A stretch of 64,000 bases of DNA. It comes from Certhia americana (lineage: Eukaryota; Chordata; Aves; Passeriformes; Certhiidae). Positions 1-13,774 of the stretch are shown here, piece after piece. The DNA is taken from NCBI GenBank assembly GCA_018697195.1, contig CM031879.1:37063408-37127407 (forward strand), in the 5' to 3' direction. Each line of letters starts with the position of its first letter. Positions within the stretch are counted from its first letter, which is position 1. Under the pieces are notes generated by a model, which worked only from the letters and a program-made list of their open reading frames with translations, had not been told where the DNA came from and made no database searches. Both the position numbers and the translations under genes were made by a program.

Positions 1-1167
1 ATTCTCATCCACAATCATGGAATACTTCCTTTGATTTTATCCCTGCACGTAAAAGCCCTTAGTTCTTAGGTCTTCAAACACAAATTTAGAAGGAGGGATA
101 ATGCATGCCTTCTTCCTTTGCTTCTATGAAACAAGTAAACAAAACAACGGCCATAAAAACGCAAGAGGACAGAAAGTAGGTTGTCCATACCAAGTGAAAT
201 TTAGTATTTTAAAACAACCTAAATTATTCCTTTAGGAGCTAATAGCTACAGTGTGGGAACATGTACCTTTTTCTCAGGTTTATAAAGACAGTACTGTACA
301 CAGTTTACAGTAAGCTTCAATTGTGAAATGTAAACCTCGCTAAAATTTTCAGTGTTGTGGCCTTATGCTAATTTTACAATTGGGCTGTTCAAAATAATTT
401 AATTAAACTTGCAAAAGAATAAAAATTAGCACGTAATGTTGAATATCCATGTTATAAAAATGGACATAAAATCCCATAAACCAAAATATTTCTTTTTTAA
501 AAAGGCAGTAACACATAAAAAAGAGGTCCTGGAAGAGTTCACTCAATTGGAAATAATTCCAATTTCACAAAGAGCTACTGCAGGCATTTAGTATCGCATA
601 TCAGTAAAGCCAAGCATTTCAAGAACAACCTTAAAAAATCAAGGCTGAGGTACATTCCAGAAACAACTCTCAAGTAAAGACTGATAGCACTGTTAGAAAA
701 GAGAACAACTAATTAAAATAGAGAAATGGTAATACAGGTAAAAGATACACACAGCTGTTTAATCTGATGTTCATTGTGTGTTAACTGTAAAAACTGCTAA
801 TCAAATTTCTGTTAACACTACCAATTAACTGAATCAAAGCCTTTGCAAATCCACTGTCTATTTCTGTGTATCAGTAGGTATCTCTTACTTCCCTGCAGTT
901 CATGTCTTCCAGTTTCTTTTTACCATTTGCTTTGGGCATTAAATGGGTCTAAGCATATAAATTAAAACTGGGCAAAGCCTGAAACAATTATTAGTTTACT
1001 GTCAAATTATGCAGATCTAAGAGACAAACATTTACAACACTGTATATTCTATATTGACCAACTCTCTTTAGAAAATAAACTGAATTTAACAGTCACAAAT
1101 TAGCCCAAGTTTTCAAAAATGCATTAAGTGTCCATAAATACAACCACTCTTCTGTATTTAGAATTAC
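1..1167. other. Intron 3 of PPP1R12A (partial), nothing else seen
   Basis: AT-rich unique sequence that starts at the exon 3 donor and runs off the left edge. No repeat, RNA gene or open frame of note is visible. Confidence 0.8.
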
Positions 1168-1286
1168 CTTGTCTATTTACTTCATTCTGAAGCAGCTCTT
1201 CCATTGCCTCTTCTTCAGCAATATCTAATGGAGTGTCTCCTTCACTATTTACAGCTCCTACATGTGCTCCTTGACTAATTAAATAC
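1168..1286 (-). CDS. PPP1R12A: PPP1R12A coding exon 3, residues 123-162 plus 1 nt
   Basis: This 119-nt exon completes the split Glu codon and then reads YLISQGAHVGAVNSEGDTPL, DIAEEEAMEELLQNEVNRQ, and the first base of a Gly codon. It spans the third ankyrin unit and the acidic helix that leads to the MYPT1-specific inter-repeat loop. The acceptor is CTATTGGCAG before GTATTT and the donor is CAAG followed by GTAATT (phase 1). Compared with human as I recall it, the segment has Y for F and S for G near its start (EYLIS instead of EFLIG). The CDS continues beyond the left edge of the window, so the gene is partial here. Confidence 0.97.
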
Positions 1287-1339
1287 CTGCCAATAGATAA
1301 AGAAAAGAAGCCTGTAAATAACACAGCAAAGCTGATGGG

Positions 1340-1359
1340 AAAAAAAAAAAAAAAAAAAA
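1340..1359. repeat. A20 homopolymer (T20 on the gene strand)
   Basis: On the gene strand this is a T20 run, 54-73 nt upstream of the exon 3 acceptor. It extends the pyrimidine-rich region before that exon. Confidence 0.95.
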
Positions 1360-4300
1360 GCAGCCACTTTATATGCATACACAATAAACAGAAATATATA
1401 TATTGGGTGTAAGTATAAATGCTTTGACTGCCTGCAACCTATGAATACCCCTATAATAATTACATGTATAATAATTTTCATCCTAATACCCATTAATACA
1501 AATAGCCTTCTGGTCTTCAGTTTACCACTCATGATATAAGACTCCTGATATATTTAATACATACCTGGAAGAACTGAAAAAAGAAAATGGCTAGATAATG
1601 ACCAAAAGTGATGACAAGGTGAGCAGCGATGGAACCACCAAATCCCATGACCTCCTCTTATTAAGCCACTTTTTCTGTAACTCACAGGTTCAGTGGCACA
1701 TAACGTTTCTGCAATTTGCCAAAATGATGACTCCTGATCTCTTTGGCAGCCTCTTAAAGTTAATAAAAACAAAACCACATCTCCTTCTAACATAAGGTCA
1801 GTTTTTGGTGGGGAAGGAGGCAAGAGGGAGAAAGAAAACAGTACTTTATACATTTCAACCCCTCTATGTTTTCTTATTTAATGTGTTACTGTCTCAGGAG
1901 TCAAGAACCTCAAATTCTTAATTTCCATTCACATCAAAGGATCAATTCCAGCAATAGGTCACAGAAGTATTACATTATTTAATTGTATTAAACCATAAGC
2001 CTATGAAATTGCTCACAAGCTACAACGAACAAATAAAATTGATCAACAGAGCCTTGCAGCTTCTGACATAATATTTCCATTTACCTAAAAAAACCAAAAA
2101 TCAATATTTTGAGACATGACAGCAGTCAAGACAAGAAAAAAGCTGCAAACACATCTCCTGCCTTCCACAGTTTAATTCATATTTTCCATCTATTAGAGAA
2201 AAAAAAATCAGGCTATACTGAAGAATCAATCATCCATCATAACAGGTGTATGAAATAAAAAGTGCTTTCCTACCTTCACTATTACAGAATGCCAAATTAT
2301 GCAGGACACAATCACAAAATTAATCCAACACTAATACAAATGTTCTGAAGTACTTTATTGCTGCTAAACTTCTGCCAATCAATTATCATCCTAGATAGCT
2401 GTTTATTAAACTGATTATCAATAACTTAGAATTGAGTATTTTTTAACATATGACTTAAATAATACATGTTACTAAATCTCTGTAATTACATCAAGAGGTA
2501 GTAAGAAAGAGAAGAACACAAAATGAAAACTAATTCCCAGAAATGTAACTATTATCTCCTGGCATATGCATCATTACTTGCCACCAACATTGATGCTGGT
2601 ATGCCATGTTGGTTTTATACTGTTCTTCTTAAAAGAGTGCCGTGCTCTAACTTTGACATCTCTCCTTTTAAAAGGTTGAACTTCTGCAGGAGTGAAAAAT
2701 TAACACAGAGGAACAAAGTTTCTCAACAATACTAGTCTTATTAACAGTGAAACAGCCCCCCAGGTAATTGCTATGTAGGTGTTTGATAAATAGGCAGAAA
2801 CAGCAGTGGGGAAATCAACTTTTTTATGAAGTTAAAATAAAGTAAACCACTTACAAAAACACCTTTACTAAAAAAACCAAGTGAATTTTCATACTCTTTC
2901 AATTCTTACGTTCTAATGTAGACATGAAAGAAAAACTTACGTATTTCCACATTAATATCTCTAGCAGAAAATTAAACCACTTCAGTAAGGAAAATATGTA
3001 TTTCATTGAAGCAGTTGTATTTGGTCAACTGGGTCAATAATTTATAGATATGATAAAAGGAGGAATGCATTAAAAAAGTGTAGGGAATGAATAAAAGGCT
3101 AGCATAGCATTTTTATGAGCTATTATTGCTACAGATGGACAACTTCATGACTAATTGATCCTTCAAAGCAGACTTCAAAATGAAGCTGCTTACAGATCAG
3201 AATCAGATCAGTAATGCTAGAGGATTAGTAGTGTTGGAGAAGTAGAGTTATCTGATTTTCCTTTTGCAGGTGCTTACAGAGCTTTGGTTTTCCTGGGTCA
3301 GCAAAGGAAGGATAGGTGAACTTGCTCCAAGTTCACAGGATTGAAAGGGATGGAAGAAACACAACAAAGATGAAAGGCAGGACACTCCTTGCCAAAGAAG
3401 TGAGAACACTCTACTCCCAGCCTTCCTTCAGTGACTCCAACTAGGTCTCTCTGCTGCTATCCCTCTCAAAAAATTAACTGTGAACCCCTCATGTAAATTA
3501 AGTGAAAGACCATTATTTACTAAAAACCAACTAACTCAAATTCCAACTATTTTAAAGACACCTTTTAAACCTGATAATGACATCTACATTTGTTTTGTTC
3601 TCCATACCCTTCAGATTACCCTGTCCTGTAAAAGTGTATGCATGCATTTGTTTATTTACAGTACAGCTACTTTCAGCAAAGCAATGACAAGGTTCACATG
3701 GTACATGAAGTCAACCTGCTACCTACAGAATCAATGGTTTTATTAGAAACTTAGTGCTACCAATGGAAAGGAGAGGAATCATTTTCCATGTGTAGATAAC
3801 TTGACTCTGCACCGCATACACAAAGAAAACAGATTGGGTAAACAAGACCAAGAGAATGATGCCCTGAGTTTGTAGGGCACAACTGAGCAGAAGACAGTAC
3901 CAGAATAATCCTAAAAATGAGAAGATTTTGCTGTTTACATAAGAAAACTATTTCTTGAATGAACTGTATTTCAAACTAAATGTTACTTATAACATTTAGT
4001 ATGACTTCAAATAAGGGTGTATTGACATTTCAGTTATCCTTGCACCATATACTAAAATCTTCTCACACAACAGTGTATAATTGTGTGTAGCTATGTATGC
4101 ACATATTAAGATTTCCATGTTTTGGGAAAAAGACACAAACAATGTATACAAACAACTGCTTGCATTTTACCTTTTTAAAACAGATGTTACCTTCATCTTG
4201 AAATTTCATTTTTCTAAAGCAAGCAAATACAACTTCATTTCCTTGACAGATATTTAATTTATACAGCTATATGTATACAGTGAAAAGGAAATTGAAACTG

Positions 4301-5159
4301 CATAACAAAAAGTCCTGAACCATGCCTTTTGATACCACGTCTAGAAAAAGGTGTTTTATGTAAACTTGGAAGCAGTGAAAAAGTAACATGTACGATTCGC
4401 ACCATCACCTACCAAATCTTTTGGTACATCACTTGAATTTATATCTTTTGAAATTCACCTGTTCAAAAATGGTGATGTTCAACAAACAGAAGAATAATTC
4501 AGAAAATCCACTGATATAATCCATATAATGTACTGGAAGGTGTTCATTCTAAATCTAAATAGATGACAAGTAGTTCAATCCATGCTATGCTCTTTTATCA
4601 AGTTGAAAGTTTCAAGTGTTAACACTGAAGCTAAAGGTACCACTTTTAAACTCCTGTGGTCTAAATATAGAGAACTGTAACTATTCCAGGAATACTAGGA
4701 GAGACAAAAGCAGCAAAAGAAAATAATTCCTGATACTTTTGTTTTGATATTTCCATGACAAGGATTATGCACTCTGGGTAAGACTGGAAGAACAAGTTTG
4801 CTTTTCAATACCATTGTTTTATGAAGGCAAATATACTTCTAATTGATTTTTTTTTCTTTTAGCAGTCACTGCTGTATAATCCTCAATAGCTACTGAAAAC
4901 AATTACATTGCAAAAAAAAACCAAAAAACTCAAGCATTTATTTTTCTAGAATTACTGTGAAACCCAGATACTTTCCCATCCTTTCATGAAAAATACATTT
5001 TTATCCCATGAATAAACGGCTGGAATCTCAGTATATCTGAGACAATAAAAACCAACCCTCTGAGATTATTGTACAAAAGCCAAACAGTCCACACCAAAAC
5101 CAATCCCAGGAACTGGAAATAAAAAATTTTAACTAGTAACGTGGACTACATACTGAATT

Positions 5160-5190
5160 AAAAAAACAAAACAAAACAAAACAATAAAAA
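5160..5190. repeat. (CAAAA)n low-complexity tract
   Basis: Short AAAAC pentamer run in intron 2, three to four units. No gene content. Confidence 0.85.
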
Positions 5191-8100
5191 CTCCTTACAA
5201 CTGAATGTTGTGTGTGCATACATCTGTTAACAAAATGCATATATCAACAAAAAGAGAGGAAAACACCTCTCTCTGAAGACACTTTGTATACAAAGTTGAG
5301 TCATATCACTGAATTTAGAACTTAAGAATCTGGAAGAAGTTCCAACTTGGATAACAGCATACACTGCAGACAGCATTTTCATATTATTTATCTCAGCACC
5401 AGAAAGAGGGGCATACGTTTACATTCAAACCTTGGCCCAGTTCACAGTATCTGGAAACAAGTTTGCAAAGTCATTACAGAATTAACTTGAAGTACTGGCT
5501 GAACCTGAAGGTCACCAGAAGGGTGGCAAGCACAAGGAAGGGCAGAGAAGTGGCCACTGAATTGATTCAGTTCATTACAAACTGCTTACTGAGCTCACTG
5601 GAGACTCACTATTGAAAACTAGTGGTCCCATCAGACTGCTCAGAAGACTGGACAGCAGTTCCTGACTCCTAAAATGTGATGAGCAGGACCTACCTAAAAA
5701 AAAAGTTACATATACATTTTAAATAAACATGCTCAGTGTGTCCTTCCTGGGAAGCATGGCCTAATGCCAGTGAGGGCTCCAACCAACACCACAACTTGTC
5801 TGCCAAGAACTTTTAACTAATTAGCTAACATTTAAGATTTCAGCTAACCCCAGCTGGTTTAAAAAACATCCATACATGGTGGAGTTCAAATTAATTGCAC
5901 GAGTACCTTAATTGAATAATAGGGAGCCAGAGACTGAAAAACTACCACTGTATTCATGCAGCTGTGTAAACCCTCATTTGAAGAAACAAACAATGCAAAA
6001 AATTAAAAACTGATGTTTTTGGAATATGTATTTTAATTGCCTTCTTAAAATAAAAAGGCTTTCAGAATAGTTTCACTGTTTTTGTTTTTCTTTTTTAAAT
6101 ATAAAGTATCAATGCACTTTTAGAAGGACATCTTTGTAAAACATTCATATTACTGATAAAAATATGTTTATAATAACTCTGGTCAAACAATTAGACCTTC
6201 AAGAGACATTAAACAAATAAAAAATATAAAATTTTAACATTGCTATTTCCAGTATTTTCTAAAGTTGAAGTACACTGAAACTGTAAAATCTGATCCTTCT
6301 CAGACCTTCTATTGCTTTAAATGTCTGGAATATTTCTTAAAATATTTTCTAACTGTAATATAGTTCCACTCGATTTCCTAACAATGTTGTTATTGACTCA
6401 GACAAGGTAGAAATGCTACCTCAAGATTACTTGTCATTTCCAAAGGTATGTAGTTTTGTTTTGGTCTGGTTTTATGAGCTTGGGGGGTTTTTTTGGTATT
6501 TAACTTTCAGCAAAAATAACATTTAAAGGCCAGGTAAGCAAAGGTACCTGTATGAACAACATATTGAGAGACAGAATTATAACTTCTATGTGATTCTTGA
6601 ATTTTAAGGATGCACTTCTCAAAATGAGATACGGAAGAAAGGTCTGGTCTTTTTGTTTTTCTTGAATGTCTTAAAATTATACAAACCTGAAGCAAATCCA
6701 GTAGCATTAGAGTAACATCATGGCAAATTCTGTTGTGGTACACAGTATAAATATGCCCTGTGTCAGTGGGCAAGTCCCATGGCAAACATACATTTGGCTG
6801 AACAATTATGAACAGCCAGGGTACAGCCACCCCTCAATCACTCCCTCATGCACCCTCACAACGTTAACACTCACTTTTGAACGTGAAATTCAAACCCCAG
6901 AAAAATGTAATAATAAAAAGCCATAACTTCACAGTTTTGGAAACCTATGTTGTGATCCCTATAAGCATTCGGTGGAAAGTGTTAAAATGTGTGCAATGTG
7001 GGGCAGGTCTCCCCAGGCACAGAGACCCCTCACACAGCACCACGGGACTCTCCTCACCCCCTTGAGAGCAAACCAATAGGTAACTGCTGTCAACCTCCTT
7101 CCTCCACAGCTGAGGTACTACTGCAGTTCTCTCTTCTGAATCTATGATTTGTACGAGAAAACGAAGGTTCCAAATTCAGCATTGCAACCAAAACGGGAGA
7201 AGTTCAAGTGGACCTAGAATCCTTTATCCTGCGTGATTCTAAGACCAAGGGAGAACAAATCGAACAAATCGAATGAACTCGAAAAAAAAAAGTCAAACTC
7301 ACGGGAGTGTCCTATTCAATACTCTGCAAAATGCCATCCCACGCTGTCAGTCACTGCTGTGCCACAACATTCTGCCTCTGAAAATTTAAAACTGAACAGA
7401 GACTGGCACAAGAAAGACAGGCTTCTGTGATGGCATTTCAATTTAAGCCAACTCATGAAAAAAACTCAGGCACTTTTAAGGTTATGCTGCTTTGCAAAAT
7501 CCAGAAGACTTTCACTCACATCTTCCTCTTTCAAAAAAAGAATGCTGCAGCACTTTCTAAAAAGGAACACTGCCCCTATGAGCAGTATCATCAGCTAGTA
7601 GCTATGCAAAACACCAACTTAAATCAGACCAATTAGGGTTACTAGGAATAATTAGACAATTATTTATCCTGAAATACATGAGTGATGATTTTAAAACAGC
7701 TAATATCAACAAGATCTGAGGTAAATTTATGATTTCCTCTTGCAGAACACAAAACCCTAATAGCTAGAGATGCTTAAAAAAAGAAAAACAAAAAATAGTT
7801 GAGAAACAAATGGCCAAAAGATTTAAAGCAAATAGAAGGAGACATTTATTTTCAATTTTCATCAGGATAATCCAGACTAAAGTTTGTATCTTTTTTTCTA
7901 AATAATTAACCAGTTTGCAAAGACTTTTTTATGTCCTTTAATGTGTGACACCTCTTGCAGATAGCACCAAATCCAACTTCTGATTCTCTCTCATGAAGTT
8001 CTTATGAAAGGCATCTTGGACTAACACACATTGTTGCTTCAAAATTATCAAATACTCCCAAAGCTACCAAAGCAGTCAAAAAAAACCCCCAAAAAACTTC

Positions 8101-8610
8101 CTATGTAAAGAGCACTATCACTGCTAAACGTATATAAAAAACATATTTATGATTATGAAGCAAACATTCTATAACATACCAACAGACCACTGAATTTTGC
8201 ACATAGCTGGCTTTTCCCAGCCTCCACTGCAACTTGCATGCCCAAGGAAGCATACCAAGTAGAATCCCATCTGTTTTCCTTCTTGGTATGCAGGAGCATA
8301 AAAGAAACAGTGTAGATAACAGTATCTGGTTAGTTTTAGTCCTCTTGTGTTCCAAGAAACCTCTGAAAGCAGCCAGCTCTAGAAATATTTGTATGTAGGT
8401 GGCCAGCTAAATTTAATAGTGCAAAGATGGAATAGGAAAAATTCCTACTTGCAGCATCTGAAAAGCAACTAAGCCTTCACATTTTGCCTTATCTATAAAA
8501 AGGGAAAGACATTTGAGAGGTGGCAGAGCAACATTTAGGTGAAAAAAAACAGTGATTGAAGAAAGTAAAGTAGAAAACACGAAGAATGCCATATAGGGAA
8601 ACATAAGGCC

Positions 8611-8649
<39 letters not shown>

Positions 8650-8749
8650 NNNNNNNNNNNNNNNNNNNNNNNNNNNNNNNNNNNNNNNNNNNNNNNNNNN
8701 NNNNNNNNNNNNNNNNNNNNNNNNNNNNNNNNNNNNNNNNNNNNNNNNN
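8650..8749. other. 100-N assembly gap inside a poly-A run
   Basis: Exactly 100 Ns separate A35 (8615-8649) from A29 (8750-8778). A round 100 is the convention for a gap of unknown size. The right flank continues as a low-complexity CAAACC/CCAACCAACC run and C7. The true length of the homopolymer and any unique sequence in it are unknown. Confidence 0.95.
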
Positions 8750-11700
8750 AAAAAAAAAAAAAAAAAAAAAAAAAAAAACAAACCAAAAACCAACCAACCA
8801 CAAAACCCCCCCAAACAATACAAACCAGCACCCAAGAAAAAACAGAAATGGAGCCTGGCATTGCCAGGAGGAATATAGGGCAAAAATTCCATCAGGAATG
8901 AAATGAAGCAAAACAAGAAGTATTTTTAAAGTGCATATCAAATGTTATTTTCACAATGCACTTAATGAATGAGTGTTCATTTTGAAGTTTGCAGTATATT
9001 GTGCAAAAAGTGAAGGCTGAGTATGAAATATGTCTTGTTGCAGCTGCAGAGGTCATACTGTAACTCCAGCTGACAACACTACCCTTGGAATGCTTTCCCA
9101 TAGCAAGTCTCCAAGCAGCCAGAGATTGTGGTCATTTACAGAATGGTCGTCAAGATGAACAATTGGGATTCAATTACAGTGGTTGAGGAGAAAAGGTAAC
9201 AGCAGCATGGAGGCAGAAGAGGAGGAGGGAGAAGGATGATTGCGCTGCTTCCCACTTTGCTCAGCTAACAAGAGGTGTTCCCACTAGCAGCTCACCATCC
9301 CTCCTGCCTTATGCCAAAAGCAGCATTGCTATATTTGGGTATGGCAGCATCAAAAATAATGATTTTACTGTTGATTTCTATTTCAGCAGAAGCCATGAGC
9401 ATGGATTTAAAAGGACTGTTTTTCTTCAACCGCACATGCTCGCATTTCTATCAGAAAAATTTAAACCAAGATCAATTCTTTTCATGTGTTAAACAGATCT
9501 TAGCATATACATAACTACTACATCACAGAAGTTATTTGTAATTATATTACGTAATATTATTGTAAGCAGAGCTCTCTGTAAAGCAACATTACTATCACAG
9601 TGCAGTTTCAAGCATCACTCAGTAGTACTGAACTTAGTTTGACCCCACTTAGATACCAGCAAACTGCACTCATAGCAATTGTTTACATTTCATCTGCTTT
9701 GAATTTCCTTGAAATCACTCTTCTTCCAAAAGAAAGTCCTACTCTTCACCCAAATTTGATAAGCAGTATCTTGTCTGTAATAGAGGTTTCAAATAATTCC
9801 TTTTTTACACTTTTCTTCCTGTCATATCCATTGTTTATAGAAAACCCTCACATTTCTGTGTCTTGGTATCTGAACTGTACCCAAATAAGTCACTTCCATC
9901 AATGCACAGCAGCCCTTATGTGTCCAGAGATACCATGGCTACATCTACATGCATTTTAGAAGAATTCAACCATCTTTTATCTTGACTCAGTCAGGGATAA
10001 GAGTAGAAAAACACACGCAAATTAGGATCATTTGCACTGAAATGACCAGTTTAGGATAGCCAACAAAAGACGTGGCTTCAAGACAGGATAAGTAGGTCAT
10101 AAATTGCTTTAGTGTTCACTAAAAGGTCTACTGTATGTGCTGGAACAGGGTCAAACTCACAGCAGAGAAAACCACTCAAGTAAAAGCTGAAAGAAAATGA
10201 AAACTGTGATGCACAGAAGTGACAATCTATTCCACAGCCTTGTTTTCTCCTAGAAAACAATCCTCAAAACCAACTTTGCTGCAAATTAAATTATTTTTAT
10301 ATCAGATAACTCAATAAATGCTATATTCAGTGGTCAATAGCACTAATAATTCCATAGATTCCACAGTCTACAGGGGATTTATTACCACCCCTGTCATACA
10401 GCAGTTTTGGATTGGTTGATGAGGCCCTCACGTGACAGTACACCATACTCACCAAGCCTTTGTGCAATTCAGAACTCGCTTGCTCACGTATCTATCTAGA
10501 GCTCATGTTCTAGTCCCACCTAGAAAACAACAACTTATTGGTGGCAATTGGCAGTTATAAGCTATCAGCTGGGAAGGACCTGAATGATGTCCCTTGGGAG
10601 TCCATCCAAGCTCTCAGGTTTCCATATCTATAACTCTTCTGTATGTTCTCTTCCACATGTACCACATTCAACTTCAGAATTCAGATGTAAGGCACCTACT
10701 CTAAATTGTTTTCAGGATACTAATAAAATCACTATTTTGTGAGAAAAAAGTAAGATCTCTGCTATTTCTCTTCTCAAAGCAGGATGGTTGTTTAGACATG
10801 AGCTCTATTTTCAAATTCTTTTTCATCCAAAAATTAAAAGTTCTCTGAGCATTACACTGGGCATCATTAGATTGAATGAACTGCTAAACTGTGTTAACAG
10901 AAAAAAATATATTTTCCATTAAATTGTGTTCCTGAGGAACATATCTCTGAACTTAATTTCTCTTACGTTTACCCTTAGAAGAACAGGAACGCTTACTAAA
11001 CACTAATATACCAACTTAAAATATTTAGGGTCACAAGTAGAGATGCACACAGTAATCCACTCTGAAAGAAAGCAGCTATAAAGCACACACTTTGTGCATT
11101 CTACAGTCACTAGCTCTCCTTGACTCTTGCACCTGAACAAATATGTATGAAAATCAGTTAAGTCCTATAGTTTCTCATAACCCATCAACCATGTTTTATT
11201 GTGTATTTCTGTCAGCTGGGTTTTATCCACATGTCAGATGCACAGCTACACAGCAGAAAAATCTACCACACAATGGCATGATTTCAAAATGGGAACATCA
11301 CCATCAACCTTAACAATTTCATTAGCATTTCATTATTCTTAGGACATACACATACGCAGCAAAAACATGCTGGAAACAGGACACTGCCTCAGTACTTCTT
11401 CAGAAAAGAAAATGCCAACTGATACTACCTCACTGATCTTCTCTCAGTCTGTCCACTATCCCATCTAACAGAATTTAGCTTTATCCTTGCAGATAACTAA
11501 TGCAAGTTTGGAGAAGAAGGAACTTTTAAGTTGCACTGAGCATCACATTTTTAAATGGAGGGAGAGGACACTAGTGGACACATGGGTTTTTTCCCCTATC
11601 TTTTTTTCCAGACAAAAGGCAGCAAATGAAAATTAACTGAAACAATCTTCTAAAGCCTTCAGTGACCTTTTCACAACTCTCAAAACAAACACTGCAGCTT

Positions 11701-13751
11701 TACCAGTATCAAGCTGCAAGAGTCAGTCATTGTTCTAGAAGAGCTGTTTTTCCTTGGCTGGGAATATATCTTCTTTCCCTGTTTTTATTTCGTCACATGG
11801 CTTGTTTTATCCTTCCAAAGTCCTCATTTTCTTGAGCGGGTTGTATGATGTTTCATCTTTGCTTGCTTTTCTTTTTAATTCTACAGCTCCAGTTAACATT
11901 TCCTAGTATTTAAATAAACATTTTGGATCCTTAAAAAACCATCCTTTCACCTTGTAGCAGCTCTGTAAAACCCCATACCAGTCTGCATCATCAGTTTGCA
12001 TGTGGTTTACCTCAGACCACAAGCTTTATCTTGTCATTCAAAAATCCAAATTTCTGATTAGTCATCAAAGATCCATTTCTGAATGTATCACTAGTAATAA
12101 CACTTCCTACTCAATTAACACTATAACTTGGAGCCAAGCTGGAGGAGACAGGAGCCATCCCTGACATTTTTATTAGTGTGCTTTGCCTAAGTAATGTTTT
12201 GCTCTTTAGGACTAAAGTGGGTTACAGCAAAGGAGTTCAGACTAAAAACTCACTGGTAAGTAAGAAACAGCTTCAGATGATCAAGTTATTAATGAGAGAA
12301 AATGGATTAAAATCAACTGCTTTGAAATATACTTTCTGGCACCAGCATCCTCAGATATGATGAAAGAACATCGAGCAGTACCAAGTGGTTCAGGCTCGTG
12401 AGGTGGGAGATGCAGCATGGGATCCACCACCGAACAGGCAGCTCTACTCAGTCAGGCTTCTGATCAGAAGTACAAGCTACATCTGAAAAGCAGCTCAGAC
12501 AATTTTTTACCTGCATATCTACACCAAGTGCTGCTGGCAAGCCAAGTCAGCTCAGTGATCCAAAAGAGAATGAAGCTTCCAAAGCCCCTAAAGGCTATTC
12601 TTACGCCTATAGTTCCCACGTTGTTCTGTGATCATTAGATAATGCAAGAGGGAAGGTGGAGGAGGCCAAACCAAGGGCGGAAGTACATATCTGCCTGTTT
12701 CTGCAGTAGTCTCAAGTTAGCTCACTCTAATCATGTTGTCAAACTCCACTGAGTTCTCCCGACTGGCTGTTGCCAGATGAGCACTGACTGGTCCTGTACC
12801 ACAGGCAAGAATCACTACCCACAGCAGTCCCCCCAAGGCAATAAGAGCTGTAAAAAAACCACCTATCACTCAACATCTAGATACCCAACTACAGGTCTGC
12901 AGGATGAGTCCTCTGTCCATGAGACAAGGATCACTCATTTAGTCTTAATGGACTGTTACTAAAATAGGGATATCCTGGGACAATGGTTTGCAAAGGCTTC
13001 AGCAAACGAGTTTGGCTGGGTTCTCTTTCAGGTGACTGGAGTCTGGAAGAACAGATGGGCGTCAGCAGCAAGCCTGTGGTTACACACAAGCCTTTTAAAG
13101 TCTGTTGTAAGTATTAAGGGAAGGAGGGGACACACAACGTAGGAAACTTTGGGCAGAAAGGAAAAGTGGATGAACTGTGTTTTACAGCAGCAGAGTTAGT
13201 CAAACTACTATTCTCTTCCTAAATGAACTGATTGAGGAGACTCTGAACTTGAGATGTTTTTCTGTTTCTGACTGTAATCATGTGTTTCAGCCTTTAAAAC
13301 CTCTTAAATAAAGAAGGTGTATTTTGAAATTGTGCTAAGTCTTAGGATTTGTATGGGTATCAAACTACAGGTATCAAACAAGTTTCTCAAACATAAAAGC
13401 TACCACACAGAGTTAGTCCAAATATCCAGTTAATATCCAGCCCATCTTCAGACATAAGATCTCCAAGGAGAATAAAAACAGAGCAAATACATGCTACTTT
13501 TCATATAATATCTTTCCAACTACTCTCATGGATTTCTCAATCAGATTCCATTTGTATGTATGTATTCTACATTAGTATTTTTTTAATGCGTCCACCCTTG
13601 ATGGATTTCTCATCCCTTGAACCCATGAACCCATGAGGAATTTTAGTAGCTACAGCAACATTTGTGAAACTGCTGCAATACCTACTACATGAAGGTATGA
13701 AAATGCTATTCTTCCTTCAGCAGACACCTCTCTCCCCATTTGGTTTTTGGC

Positions 13752-13774
13752 TTTTTTTTTTTTTTTTTTCCCCC
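13752..13774. repeat. T18-C5 homopolymer junction
   Basis: T18 followed directly by C5 and then a broken A run. Low complexity in intron 2. Confidence 0.9.

Noticed and set aside
7250..7285. Repeated CAAATCGAA word
   Set aside because: Only two copies next to an A run; too short to call a repeat family or site.
8413..8941. 150-167-codon minus-strand frames with Phe runs
   Set aside because: They depend on reading through a poly-T tract and 100 Ns, an artefact of the assembly gap.
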